From an uncultured Collinsella sp. (GTDB lineage: Bacteria; Actinomycetota; Coriobacteriia; Coriobacteriales; Coriobacteriaceae): a stretch of 5,393 bases of DNA. The stretch spans positions 1-5,393 of the forward strand of contig CALJNY010000204.1 in the NCBI GenBank assembly GCA_937981515.1. The letters run 5' to 3'. Within the stretch, counting starts at the first letter, position 1. Each line of letters starts with the position of its first letter. Below, piece by piece: positions 1 to 5,393 of the stretch. A program made the translations under genes and the position numbers. The notes below the pieces were generated by a model, which was not told the origin of the DNA, did no database searches, and worked only from the letters and a program-made list of their open reading frames with translations.

Positions 1-4
1 TCAT

Positions 5-88
5 GCGAGCGTGGCGGAATTGGTAGACGCGCCAGATTTAGGTTCTGGTGGGATTCCCGTGAAGGTTCGAGTCCTTTCGCCCGCACCA
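5..88 (+). tRNA. tRNA-Leu (anticodon UAG)
   Basis: Class II leucine tRNA that reads CUA and related CUN codons. The cloverleaf can be drawn by eye: acceptor arm 5-11 with 78-84, D stem 14-16 with 28-30, anticodon stem 32-36 with 44-48 (five Watson-Crick pairs), anticodon TAG at 39-41, a long variable arm with GGG 50-52 pairing CCC 56-58, T stem 61-65 with 73-77 enclosing TTCGAGT, discriminator A85 and encoded CCA 86-88. The long variable arm and A discriminator fit leucine. The acceptor arm has one A·C mismatch (A8 with C81, tRNA positions 4:69), and the T stem closes with a G·T wobble (61:77). The gene lies 91 bases before the tig start. Identity is very secure; the functional effect of the mismatch is unknown. 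Confidence 0.97.
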
Positions 89-125
89 ACGCACCTGCGT
101 CGGCTCCTGCCGTCGCGACTCTTTG

Positions 126-155
126 TTGCATAAAGGTACCAGCACCTCAGATAAG
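126..155 (+). promoter_or_regulatory. Possible tig promoter
   Basis: TTGCAT at 126-131 and GATAAG at 150-155 are separated by 18 bases and could be a weak -35/-10 pair just upstream of the tig ribosome binding site. Matches to consensus are modest (about 3/6 and 4/6), so this rests on position more than on motif quality. Transcription from here would give a very short leader. A small GC hairpin (CGGC 101-104 with GCCG 109-112) between the tRNA and this box has only a poor T-run after it, so it is uncertain whether tRNA transcription ends before tig. Confidence 0.3.
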
Positions 156-167
156 CTGGGCAGTATG

Positions 168-173
168 AGGAGG
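168..173 (+). promoter_or_regulatory. Ribosome binding site that fixes the tig start
   Basis: AGGAGG is a perfect Shine-Dalgarno core. It sits 6 bases before TTG 180 but only 3 bases before GTG 177, and it lies inside the codons that would follow ATG 165. It therefore selects the TTG at 180 as the start of trigger factor. Confidence 0.85.
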
Positions 174-179
174 AACGTG

Positions 180-1478
180 TTGAACATCACCGCTTCTGAC
201 GTCAAGGACGCCAAGCTCACCGCTACGGTCACCATCCCGGCCGCCGACGTCGACGCCGCGATCAAGAAGGCCTACAAGGACACAGCCAAGAAGTACCGCT
301 TCCCGGGCTTCCGCGCTGGCAAGGCCCCCCGTCCGGTCATCGATTCTGCTTTTGGCGCCGAGGCTACCCTCGCTCAGGCCACCAACGACCTGATCGCCGC
401 CAACGAGCCCGTCGTCCTCAACGAGCTGGACATCGTCCCCACCAAGAACGGTGACTACAAGGAGCTCGACCTCGCTAAGGATCACGAGGACTACACCTAC
501 ACCGTCGAGTTCTCCCTGCGTCCTGCTGCCGAGCTCTCCTCCTTCGACGCCGTCGAGATCGAGATGCCTCCCGCGGAGGTCACCGAGTCCGAGATCAACA
601 ACCAGGTCGAGATGCTCCTCAACTACCGTGCCACCTTTGAGGACGTCGAGGGTCGCGCCGTCGAGGCCGAGGACTACGTTACCGTCGACCTCAAGGCCGT
701 CGAGAACGCCGACAACTTTGCCGCCGAGGGCCGCATGCTCATCGCCGGTAGCGACAGCAACCCCAATGAGTTCAACGAGGCCCTGATCGGTGCCAACGTT
801 GACGACGTCAAGACTGTCACCTGGACCGACGAGGTCGAGGAGGGCGAGGAGACCGAGACCCACACCGTCGAGGTCACCGTCAAGGGCATCAAGGTCCGTA
901 ACACCCCCGAGCTCACCGACGAGCTCGTCAAGTCTGACTTTGGCTTCGACAGCATCGAGGCCATGCGCGACGCCATCAAGCTCGAGATCGAGCAGGACAA
1001 GGCTTCCCGCCTCCCGGCCGAGAAGGAGAACCGTTGCGTCTCCGCTCTCGCCGAGCGCCTGCAGCTCGACGAGATGGACGCCGACTACGAGCAGTCCGTC
1101 TTTGAGGAGCTTGGCCAGAACTTCCTGTCCAACCTCGCTGCCCGTGGCATGACGCTCGACACCTGGCTGCCCGCTTCCGGCCTGACCATGGAGCAGTTCA
1201 TCGGCGACCTGCACAAGCAGGCCAACGACGTTGCCCGTGAGTCCCTGGCGCTCGACGCTCTCGCCCGTGAGCTCAAGATCGAGGTCACCGAGGACGACAT
1301 CAACGCCGAGTTCGAGAAGGCCGGCGTCAAGGACGTCGAGGCTTCCAAGGCCGAGTTCATTGCCGATGGGCGCATGCCTGCCGTCCGCGAGTCCATCCGT
1401 CGCTCCAAGGCCGTCGATCACCTGGTCGAGAACGCCAAGGTGACCGAGGTCGACGAGACCGCCAAGGACGCCGAGTAA
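180..1478 (+). CDS. tig: Trigger factor, ribosome-associated chaperone
   Basis: Chaperone that docks at the ribosomal exit tunnel and shields nascent chains; the family also has a peptidyl-prolyl isomerase (PPIase) domain. From TTG 180 the protein is 432 residues, the usual family length. The ribosome-docking signature GFRAGK falls at residues 43-48, the same place as in E. coli, which supports this start over upstream ATG 165 or TTG 123. Domains by position: N-terminal ribosome-binding about 1-115, FKBP-like PPIase region about 160-240, and the remainder C-terminal chaperone arms. The PPIase region begins normally (EDYVTVDL, 164-171) but lacks a recognisable G..(M/I)PGFE-type core; residues 189-204 read AGSDSNPNEFNEALIG. 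Isomerase activity may therefore be weak or absent (inference). Codon use is strongly biased to GAG, AAG, CTC and GTC, as expected for an abundant protein. No strong terminator separates it from clpP. Confidence 0.95.
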   Translation: MNITASDVKDAKLTATVTIPAADVDAAIKKAYKDTAKKYRFPGFRAGKAPRPVIDSAFGAEATLAQATNDLIAANEPVVLNELDIVPTKNGDYKELDLAKDHEDYTYTVEFSLRPAAELSSFDAVEIEMPPAEVTESEINNQVEMLLNYRATFEDVEGRAVEAEDYVTVDLKAVENADNFAAEGRMLIAGSDSNPNEFNEALIGANVDDVKTVTWTDEVEEGEETETHTVEVTVKGIKVRNTPELTDELVKSDFGFDSIEAMRDAIKLEIEQDKASRLPAEKENRCVSALAERLQLDEMDADYEQSVFEELGQNFLSNLAARGMTLDTWLPASGLTMEQFIGDLHKQANDVARESLALDALARELKIEVTEDDINAEFEKAGVKDVEASKAEFIADGRMPAVRESIRRSKAVDHLVENAKVTEVDETAKDAE

Positions 1479-1530
1479 TTCTCGCCACCTTTCCCGCGAG
1501 CGCATGGATGCGCCCGTGATGGGGTAAAGT

Positions 1531-1536
1531 TATAAA
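1531..1536 (+). promoter_or_regulatory. Possible -10 box for clpPX
   Basis: TATAAA matches the TATAAT consensus at 5 of 6 positions and sits in the tig-clpP spacer. No good -35 box is seen 16-19 bases upstream, so any promoter here would be weak, activator-dependent or read by another sigma factor. A start near 1543 would place the CCGGTT repeats at the start site and the 1555-1595 stem-loop in the clpP leader. Confidence 0.35.
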
Positions 1537-1550
1537 CCGGTTATCCGGTT
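1535..1550 (+). repeat. AACCGG/CCGGTT inverted and direct repeat, possible operator
   Basis: AACCGG (1535-1540), TTAT, CCGGTT (1545-1550) is a perfect 6-bp inverted repeat. CCGGTT also occurs twice as a direct repeat (1537-1542 and 1545-1550). It overlaps the end of the TATAAA box, a typical place for a repressor site. No known regulator motif is recognised with confidence; a stress-regulator site for clpPX is only a guess. Confidence 0.35.
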
Positions 1551-1554
1551 GCTT

Positions 1555-1595
1555 CGTACGGTGCCAGCCAATGCATAGCATGCGGGCACCGTACG
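1555..1595 (+). repeat. 11-bp inverted repeat in the tig-clpP spacer (leader structure or weak terminator)
   Basis: CGTACGGTGCC at 1555-1565 is perfectly complementary to GGCACCGTACG at 1585-1595. The 19-base loop holds a second small hairpin, GCAT 1573-1576 with ATGC 1580-1583. Only TTTGT follows the stem, so as an intrinsic terminator for tig it is weak. It could instead be a structured clpP leader. A third imperfect hairpin (GAACCA 1604-1609 with TGGTCC 1614-1619) lies between it and the clpP ribosome binding site. Confidence 0.5.
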
Positions 1596-1630
1596 TTTGT
1601 CTAGAACCACTATTGGTCCGTAAGAGAAAT

Positions 1631-1634
1631 GGAG
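1631..1634 (+). promoter_or_regulatory. Ribosome binding site that decides the clpP start
   Basis: Three in-frame ATGs lie at 1629, 1635 and 1641. GGAG at 1631-1634 is 6 bases before ATG 1641, which is ideal spacing. ATG 1629 has only an AAGAG (1622-1626) two bases upstream, which is too close. The third ATG is therefore preferred, although 1629 cannot be excluded. Confidence 0.6.
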
Positions 1635-1640
1635 ATGCGT

Positions 1641-2261
1641 ATGATCGCTAAGTTCGATTCCGCCCTCGTGCCATACGTTATCGAGCAGACGCCGCGCGGC
1701 GAGCGCAGCTACGATATCTATTCGCGCCTGCTCAACGACCGCATCATCTTCTTGGGCGAGGAGATCAACTCCGTCAGCGCCAACCTGGTCGTTGCCCAGC
1801 TGCTGCATCTTGAAAGCCAGGATGCCGAGAAGGATATCTCGCTCTACATCAATTCGCCCGGTGGCGAGGTCTACTCCGGTCTGGCGATTCTGGACACCAT
1901 GAACTTCATTAAGCCGCAGGTCTCCACCATCTGCGTGGGCATGGCCGCGTCCATGGCCGCCGTGCTGCTTTCGGCCGGCGCCAAGGGCAAGCGCTTCTGC
2001 CTGCCGCACTCCAAGGTCATGATTCACCAGCCCAGCGGCGGTGCCCAGGGCCAGCAGACCGAGATCGAGATCGTGGCCGAGGAGATCAAGAAGACTCGCC
2101 GCGAGCTCAACCAGATTCTTTCCGACGCCTCGGGCCAGCCGATCGAGAAGGTCCAGGCCGATACCGAGCGCGACAACTACCTGACTGCTGCCGAGGCCCT
2201 CGACTACGGTCTGATCGACCGCATCGTCACCTCGCGCGACCTCGCCGCGAAGGACGCCTAG
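1641..2261 (+). CDS. clpP: ATP-dependent Clp protease proteolytic subunit ClpP
   Basis: Serine peptidase that forms a double heptameric ring and degrades substrates unfolded by a Clp ATPase, here most likely ClpX. From ATG 1641 it has 206 residues (210 if ATG 1629 is used), the normal size. The catalytic triad is complete: Ser104 in GMAASMAA, His129 in MIHQPSGG and Asp178 in TERDNY (numbered from 1641; add 4 for 1629). The substrate-groove segment SPGGEVYSG is also present. [10 protein letters not shown] near the N-terminus corresponds to the family's mature start ALVPMVIEQT, so a propeptide of about 7 residues is likely cleaved (inference from E. coli ClpP). The TAG stop is one base before the clpX ATG, so the pair is almost certainly co-transcribed. 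Only one clpP is seen here; many actinobacteria carry a second copy elsewhere. Confidence 0.96.
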   Translation: MIAKFDSALVPYVIEQTPRGERSYDIYSRLLNDRIIFLGEEINSVSANLVVAQLLHLESQDAEKDISLYINSPGGEVYSGLAILDTMNFIKPQVSTICVGMAASMAAVLLSAGAKGKRFCLPHSKVMIHQPSGGAQGQQTEIEIVAEEIKKTRRELNQILSDASGQPIEKVQADTERDNYLTAAEALDYGLIDRIVTSRDLAAKDA

Positions 2262-2262
2262 G

Positions 2263-3675
2263 ATGGCCGGTAACATGCAGGATAACTTTGACGAGAACGG
2301 CAACCCCATCCGCTGCTCCTTCTGCGGTAAAGAGCAGGGCCAGGTCCGTCGTCTCGTAAAGGGCCCGACCAACATCTTTATCTGCGACGAGTGCGTCGCC
2401 GCCTGCTCCGAGATTCTTGAGGAGTCGCTGGCTTCGGACTTTATGGACGCCGCCCGCAACGGCAATCTCCCGGGTTTCCTCAACGACCACGGCCAGGCTG
2501 CGTCCCAGCCCGCCGTTGACCCCGAGACGGAGGGTTTTGAGCTCGAGGACGACCGTCAGGTCATCACGCACGTGCCGACGCCGCACGAGATCTATGACGA
2601 GCTTTCGGCCTATGTCATGGGTCAAGAGGACGCCAAGCGTGCCATGTCGGTGGCCGTGTACAATCACTACCGTCGCGTAATCGAGGGCGGTGCCGCGGTG
2701 TCCGCCCTTGACGAGGCATCGGGCATGGGCGCCCAGTTTGACGATGACATGGACGAGGTGGAGCTCGCCAAGTCCAATATTCTGCTGCTCGGTCCCACCG
2801 GTACCGGTAAGACCCTGCTCGCCCAGACGCTCGCGCGCATCCTCGAGGTGCCGTTTGCCATCGCCGACGCCACTGCGCTCACCGAGGCTGGTTACGTTGG
2901 CGAGGACGTGGAGAATATCCTGCTCAAGCTCATCAACGCCGCCGATGGCGATATCGAGCGCGCGCAGGTGGGCATTATCTACGTGGACGAGATCGACAAG
3001 ATCGCCCGCAAGGCCGAGAACCTCTCCATTACCCGCGATGTTTCGGGCGAGGGCGTTCAGCAGGCGCTGCTTAAGATTCTTGAGGGCACGGTGGCAAGCG
3101 TTCCGCCAACCGGCGGCCGCAAGCATCCCCAGCAGGAGTTGCTGCAGATCGACACGACGAACATCCTGTTTATCTGCGGCGGTGCCTTTGTGGGTCTGGA
3201 CAAGATCATCGCCGACCGCGTGGGCAACAAGGGCGTGGGCTTTAACTCCGAGATTGCCGGCCCCACTTCGGTCGACGAGAACGACCTGCTGCGTCAGGTG
3301 CTCCCGCAGGACCTCAACGCTTTTGGCATGATCCCCGAGTTCGTGGGCCGTACGCCCGTCGTCACCCAGACGCAGGCGCTCGACGAGGACGACCTGGTGT
3401 CGATCCTGACCGAGCCCAAGAACGCCGTGGTGCGTCAATACCGTAAGATGTTCCAGCTCGAGGACGTTGAGCTTGAGTTTGAGGACGCCGCCCTGCACGA
3501 GATCGCCCGCATGGCGCTTGCCCGCAAGACCGGCGCCCGCGGCCTGCGCGCCATCTGCGAGGACGTACTGCAGCAGACGATGTTCGACCTTCCCAGCGAG
3601 GAAGGCGTTGCCAAGGTCGTCGTAACCGAAGCCGCCGTCAAGGGCGAAGAGCAACCCCAGCGCATCTACGGGTAA
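2263..3675 (+). CDS. clpX: ATP-dependent Clp protease ATP-binding subunit ClpX
   Basis: AAA+ unfoldase that recognises tagged substrates and threads them into ClpP. It has 470 residues against about 420 in E. coli. In order: N-terminal zinc domain with Cys18, Cys21, Cys41 and Cys44; linker with acidic stretches, about 49-105; Walker A GPTGTGKT 177-184; pore-1 loop GYVGED 210-215; Walker B with Asp242-Glu243; RKH loop 286-288; ClpP-docking loop as VGF 325-327 (IGF in E. coli); sensor 2 GARGLR with Arg426. The extra length lies in the linker and an acidic insert at about 142-165, before Walker A. AAGGA at 2250-2254, inside the end of clpP, gives an 8-base spacing to ATG 2263. The docking loop and adjacent clpP argue for a working ClpXP pair. 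Confidence 0.97.
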   Translation: MAGNMQDNFDENGNPIRCSFCGKEQGQVRRLVKGPTNIFICDECVAACSEILEESLASDFMDAARNGNLPGFLNDHGQAASQPAVDPETEGFELEDDRQVITHVPTPHEIYDELSAYVMGQEDAKRAMSVAVYNHYRRVIEGGAAVSALDEASGMGAQFDDDMDEVELAKSNILLLGPTGTGKTLLAQTLARILEVPFAIADATALTEAGYVGEDVENILLKLINAADGDIERAQVGIIYVDEIDKIARKAENLSITRDVSGEGVQQALLKILEGTVASVPPTGGRKHPQQELLQIDTTNILFICGGAFVGLDKIIADRVGNKGVGFNSEIAGPTSVDENDLLRQVLPQDLNAFGMIPEFVGRTPVVTQTQALDEDDLVSILTEPKNAVVRQYRKMFQLEDVELEFEDAALHEIARMALARKTGARGLRAICEDVLQQTMFDLPSEEGVAKVVVTEAAVKGEEQPQRIYG

Positions 3676-3696
3676 ACCAGCCTAAAACGTGTTTGC

Positions 3697-3734
3697 AAAT
3701 AGCCTCCGACCACCCGCGGTCGGAGGCTATTTTA
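3697..3734 (+). terminator. Intrinsic terminator after clpX
   Basis: The GC-rich core AGCCTCCGACC (3701-3711) pairs with GGTCGGAGGCT (3718-3728) around a 6-base loop. The stem extends outward by A/T pairs to 15 bp (3697-3711 with 3718-3732). The T-rich run TTTTATAT (3730-3737) follows the core. It lies 21 bases after the clpX stop and closes the clpPX unit. Confidence 0.92.
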
Positions 3735-3761
3735 TATATGCGCAATAACCCCAACTACCTG

Positions 3762-3770
3762 TGTTATTCT
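3762..3770 (+). promoter_or_regulatory. Possible valS promoter (extended -10)
   Basis: TGT followed by TATTCT (3765-3770) has the TGn extended -10 form with 4/6 matches in the hexamer. No clear -35 is present, which is tolerated in extended -10 promoters. It sits just after the clpX terminator, where a new transcription unit needs a promoter. A start near 3777 would give a leader of about 110 bases that includes the 15-bp hairpin. Confidence 0.4.
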
Positions 3771-3828
3771 GTGTGTTTGTTTAAGCCTCAGCGAAGTCAT
3801 TCAGACTGAAGTAATCGATACCTAAGGG

Positions 3829-3862
3829 GAGGAATGTAGGCCCTGGCGGGCCTACATTCCTC
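3829..3862 (+). repeat. Perfect 15-bp hairpin in the valS leader
   Basis: GAGGAATGTAGGCCC (3829-3843) and its exact reverse complement (3848-3862) enclose the loop TGGC. No T-run follows on either strand, so it is not a standard intrinsic terminator. It ends 11 bases before the valS ribosome binding site (AGGGAG 3874-3879) and could act on transcript stability, translation or DNA binding. The T-box consensus AGGGTGGNACCGCG is absent. It could also be a copy of a dispersed palindromic repeat; that needs a genome-wide comparison. Confidence 0.7.
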
Positions 3863-3885
3863 ACCGGCGGGATAGGGAGAGATAT

Positions 3886-5334
3886 ATGGAAGAAATGCCC
3901 AAGAACTACGATCCGTCGACCAACGAGCCGGCGATCCTCCAGAAGTGGCTTGACGGCGGCTACTACAAGCGCCGCGAGGGCGTGGGCGACTGCACCGTCA
4001 CCATTCCGCCTCCCAACGTGACCGGCAAGCTCCACATGGGTCACGCCACCGACGACTCCATCCAGGATGCCATCGTCCGTATGGCCCGCATGCGCGGCAA
4101 GTCCACTCGCTGGGTGCTGGGCACCGACCACGCCGGTATCGCCACGCAGACCAAGGTCGACAAGAAGCTCAAGAGCGAGGGCATTAGCCGCCTGGAGATT
4201 GGCCGCGACAAGTTTGTTGACGCCTGCTGGGACTGGACCCACGAGTACGGCGGCATCATCGTCGAGCAGATCAAGCGCATGGGCTGCTCCGTCGACTTCG
4301 ATAACGAGCGCTTTACCATGGACGAGGACTATGCCCAGGCCGTGCGCAAGGTCTTCTGCGACTGGTACCACGACGGTCTGATCTATAGCGGCAAGCGCAT
4401 TGTCAACTGGTGCCCCAACTGCACTACCGCTATCTCGGACGACGAGGCCGAGTATAAGGACGAGAAGGGCCACCTGTGGCACCTGCGCTACCCGCTGACC
4501 GAGCCGGTCAACGGCCAGGACTACATCGTCGTCGCCACCACGCGCCCCGAGACCATGCTCGGCGACACGGGCGTTGCCGTCTCCCCGAAGGACCCTGAGA
4601 AAGCCGCCTTTGTGGGCAAGACCGTCAAGCTCCCCATCGTCGACCGTGAGATCCCCATCTTTGAGGATTGGCATGTCGACGCCAACTTTGGCTCCGGCTT
4701 CGTTAAGGTCACCCCAGCCCACGACCCCAACGACTACGCCATGGGTCAGGCCCACGACCTGCCGCAGATCAACATCTTCGACGAGCACGCGGTGGTCGTC
4801 GAGGGCTACGGCGAGTTCACCGGCATGAACCGCGACGAGTGCCGCGAGGCCGTCATCAAGTGGTTCGAGGAGCACGACCTGCTCGATCACGTCGAGGACC
4901 TCGACCACTCCGTCATGCACTGCTACCGTTGCGACTCCGCGCTGGAGCCGTGGCTGTCCGAGCAGTGGTTCGTCGCCGTCGACAAGCTCAAGGGGCCGGC
5001 GCTCGACGCTGTCAACTCCGGCAAGGTCACCTTCCACCCCGCGCGCTGGACGCAGACCTACACCACCTGGATGGAGAACCTTAAGGACTGGTGCATCAGC
5101 CGCCAGCTGTGGTGGGGCCACCGTATCCCCGTGTTCTACTGCGAGGACTGTGGCTGGGAGGACGCCCTGACCGAGGACACTGACGTGTGCCCCAAGTGCG
5201 GCCGCACCGAGGCGGAGCACGGCCAGTCGTTCGAGCGCATCCGCCGCATCACCGGTTACCTCGTGGGCACCCTCGACCGCTTCAACGATGCCAAGCGCGC
5301 CGAAGAAGGCGACCGCGTGAAGCATCAGATGTAA
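3886..5334 (+). CDS. valS: Truncated valyl-tRNA synthetase fused in frame to an NrdD-like C-terminus (chimeric ORF)
   Basis: Residues 1 to about 439 are class I ValRS, which charges tRNA-Val with valine. Seen: the PPPNVTGKLHMGH signature with HMGH at 50-53; the CP1 editing domain with TTRPET 218-223 and HDPNDY 279-284; CxxC pairs at 176/179 and 346/349; RQLWWGHRIP 406-415; and a zinc ribbon with Cys419, Cys422, Cys435 and Cys438. ATG 3886 follows AGGGAG by 6 bases. After CPKCG (435-439) a ValRS should continue with DEDVLDTWFSS, KMSKS, the anticodon-binding domain and a coiled-coil arm, to about 850-900 residues. Instead the frame reads FERIRRITGYL (449-459) and DRFNDAKRAEEGDRVKHQ (464-481), which resembles the end of anaerobic ribonucleotide reductase NrdD, and stops at 482. 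Without KMSKS it cannot be a normal ValRS. No other frame restores the missing part, so this is a join or deletion, not a frameshift. An assembly chimera is the favoured explanation. Confidence 0.88.
   Translation: MEEMPKNYDPSTNEPAILQKWLDGGYYKRREGVGDCTVTIPPPNVTGKLHMGHATDDSIQDAIVRMARMRGKSTRWVLGTDHAGIATQTKVDKKLKSEGISRLEIGRDKFVDACWDWTHEYGGIIVEQIKRMGCSVDFDNERFTMDEDYAQAVRKVFCDWYHDGLIYSGKRIVNWCPNCTTAISDDEAEYKDEKGHLWHLRYPLTEPVNGQDYIVVATTRPETMLGDTGVAVSPKDPEKAAFVGKTVKLPIVDREIPIFEDWHVDANFGSGFVKVTPAHDPNDYAMGQAHDLPQINIFDEHAVVVEGYGEFTGMNRDECREAVIKWFEEHDLLDHVEDLDHSVMHCYRCDSALEPWLSEQWFVAVDKLKGPALDAVNSGKVTFHPARWTQTYTTWMENLKDWCISRQLWWGHRIPVFYCEDCGWEDALTEDTDVCPKCGRTEAEHGQSFERIRRITGYLVGTLDRFNDAKRAEEGDRVKHQM
5203..5334 (+). 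pseudogene. nrdD: 3' end of an anaerobic ribonucleoside-triphosphate reductase gene (nrdD), joined to valS
   Basis: This segment encodes the last 43 residues of the chimeric frame. NrdD proteins end with a four-cysteine zinc ribbon, then an RRITGYL-like strand, a short linker, a segment like NDAKRAEE.DRVKH, and the stop. All of these except the upstream half of the ribbon are present here. In class III reductases this tail follows the glycyl-radical region; that loop and the catalytic barrel are not in the window. The exact boundary is uncertain: it lies within or just after TGCCCCAAGTGCGGC (5188-5202), which encodes CPKCG and could belong to either gene. The assignment rests on remembered family patterns and is supported by the probable nrdG start immediately downstream. 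Confidence 0.7.
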
Positions 5335-5344
5335 CAGGTTGAAC

Positions 5345-5393
5345 GTGACCCCTCCCGACACTATACGTCTTTACGGCACGGCTCCGGATTCCA
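5345..5393 (+). CDS. nrdG: Probable start of anaerobic ribonucleotide reductase activating protein (NrdG), cut by the window edge
   Basis: From GTG 5345 the frame reads MTPPDTIRLYGTAPDS and runs off the right edge after 16 codons. Some NrdG radical-SAM activases begin with a similar (I/M)RLYGT..DS strand, followed by a VDGPG motif and the CxxxCxxC cluster; those later motifs lie outside the window. AGG at 5336-5338 is 6 bases upstream, a weak ribosome binding site. TTG 5339 in the same frame is an alternative start. The gene begins 10 bases after the NrdD-like tail, as expected for an nrdD-nrdG pair in which NrdG installs the glycyl radical on NrdD. With only 16 residues the call is tentative. 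Confidence 0.5.
   Translation, partial: MTPPDTIRLYGTAPDS

Noticed and set aside
89..120. Terminator after the tRNA gene
   Set aside because: Two tiny hairpins (ACGCA/TGCGT with a 2-base loop; CGGC/GCCG) with no adjacent T-run; too weak to call.
38..265. 75-residue - strand frame ending in GRKDSNLHGNPTRT
   Set aside because: Its C-terminus is the reverse complement of the tRNA-Leu gene, a well-known source of spurious proteins.
147..1505. 452-residue open frame on the - strand opposite tig
   Set aside because: Shadow frame: the strong codon bias of tig (almost no TTA, CTA or TCA) leaves the complement open. The translation is low-complexity, rich in L, V, G and D, with no family motif.
2227..3654. 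475-residue open frame on the - strand opposite clpX
   Set aside because: Same codon-bias artefact opposite a gene with every ClpX motif; no recognisable domain.
3777..3885. T-box riboswitch in the valS leader
   Set aside because: The leader is only about 110 bases, the AGGGTGGNACCGCG antiterminator element is absent, and no terminator with a T-run precedes the gene. The loop TGGC resembles a T-box UGGN bulge but would pair with GCCA, whereas tRNA-Val normally has an A discriminator.
5203..5334. Frameshift in valS as the cause of the early stop
   Set aside because: None of the three + frames after 5202 shows the expected DTWFSS continuation, so the ValRS sequence is absent, not shifted.
3781..5361. 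526-residue open frame on the - strand opposite valS and its leader
   Set aside because: Shadow of the GC-rich + strand gene; no domain, and it runs through the valS leader hairpin and the chimeric junction.
1..5393. Mobile element, CRISPR array or defence island
   Set aside because: No direct-repeat array, transposase, integrase, attachment site or terminal inverted repeats; all genes are conserved housekeeping genes.

Overview
The window looks like chromosomal housekeeping DNA from a GC-rich actinobacterium. The best guess is a member of the Coriobacteriia, such as Collinsella or a relative. The basis is base composition, codon use (GAG, AAG, CTC and GTC dominate), the gene order tig-clpP-clpX-valS, and protein style. 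The genus is an inference from remembered families, not from a search.

Layout, all on the + strand: a class II tRNA-Leu(UAG) with encoded CCA (5-88); tig, trigger factor, starting at a TTG behind a perfect AGGAGG (180-1478); a 160-base spacer with two inverted repeats and a -10-like box; clpP (1641-2261) and clpX (2263-3675) separated by one base; a strong intrinsic terminator (3697-3734); a valS leader with an extended -10 box and a perfect 15-bp hairpin (3829-3862); the 5' half of valS; and the first codons of what is probably nrdG, running off the right edge. No spacer is longer than about 210 bases.

Trigger factor, ClpP and ClpX form a protein quality-control block. Trigger factor receives nascent chains at the ribosome exit, and ClpX unfolds substrates and feeds them to the ClpP peptidase. 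ValRS belongs to a separate transcription unit beyond the terminator.

The odd part is the right end. The reading frame that begins as valyl-tRNA synthetase stays open but switches, inside a CxxC zinc ribbon near residues 435-440, to a tail that reads as the C-terminus of an anaerobic (class III) ribonucleotide reductase, NrdD. It stops at 482 residues, and a probable nrdG start follows 10 bases later. The KMSKS half, the anticodon-binding domain and the C-terminal arm of ValRS are missing. The simplest explanation is a false join (assembly chimera) or a deletion between two zinc-ribbon coding segments. A new working fusion enzyme is the less likely reading. I see no convincing new defence system, mobile element or CRISPR array.
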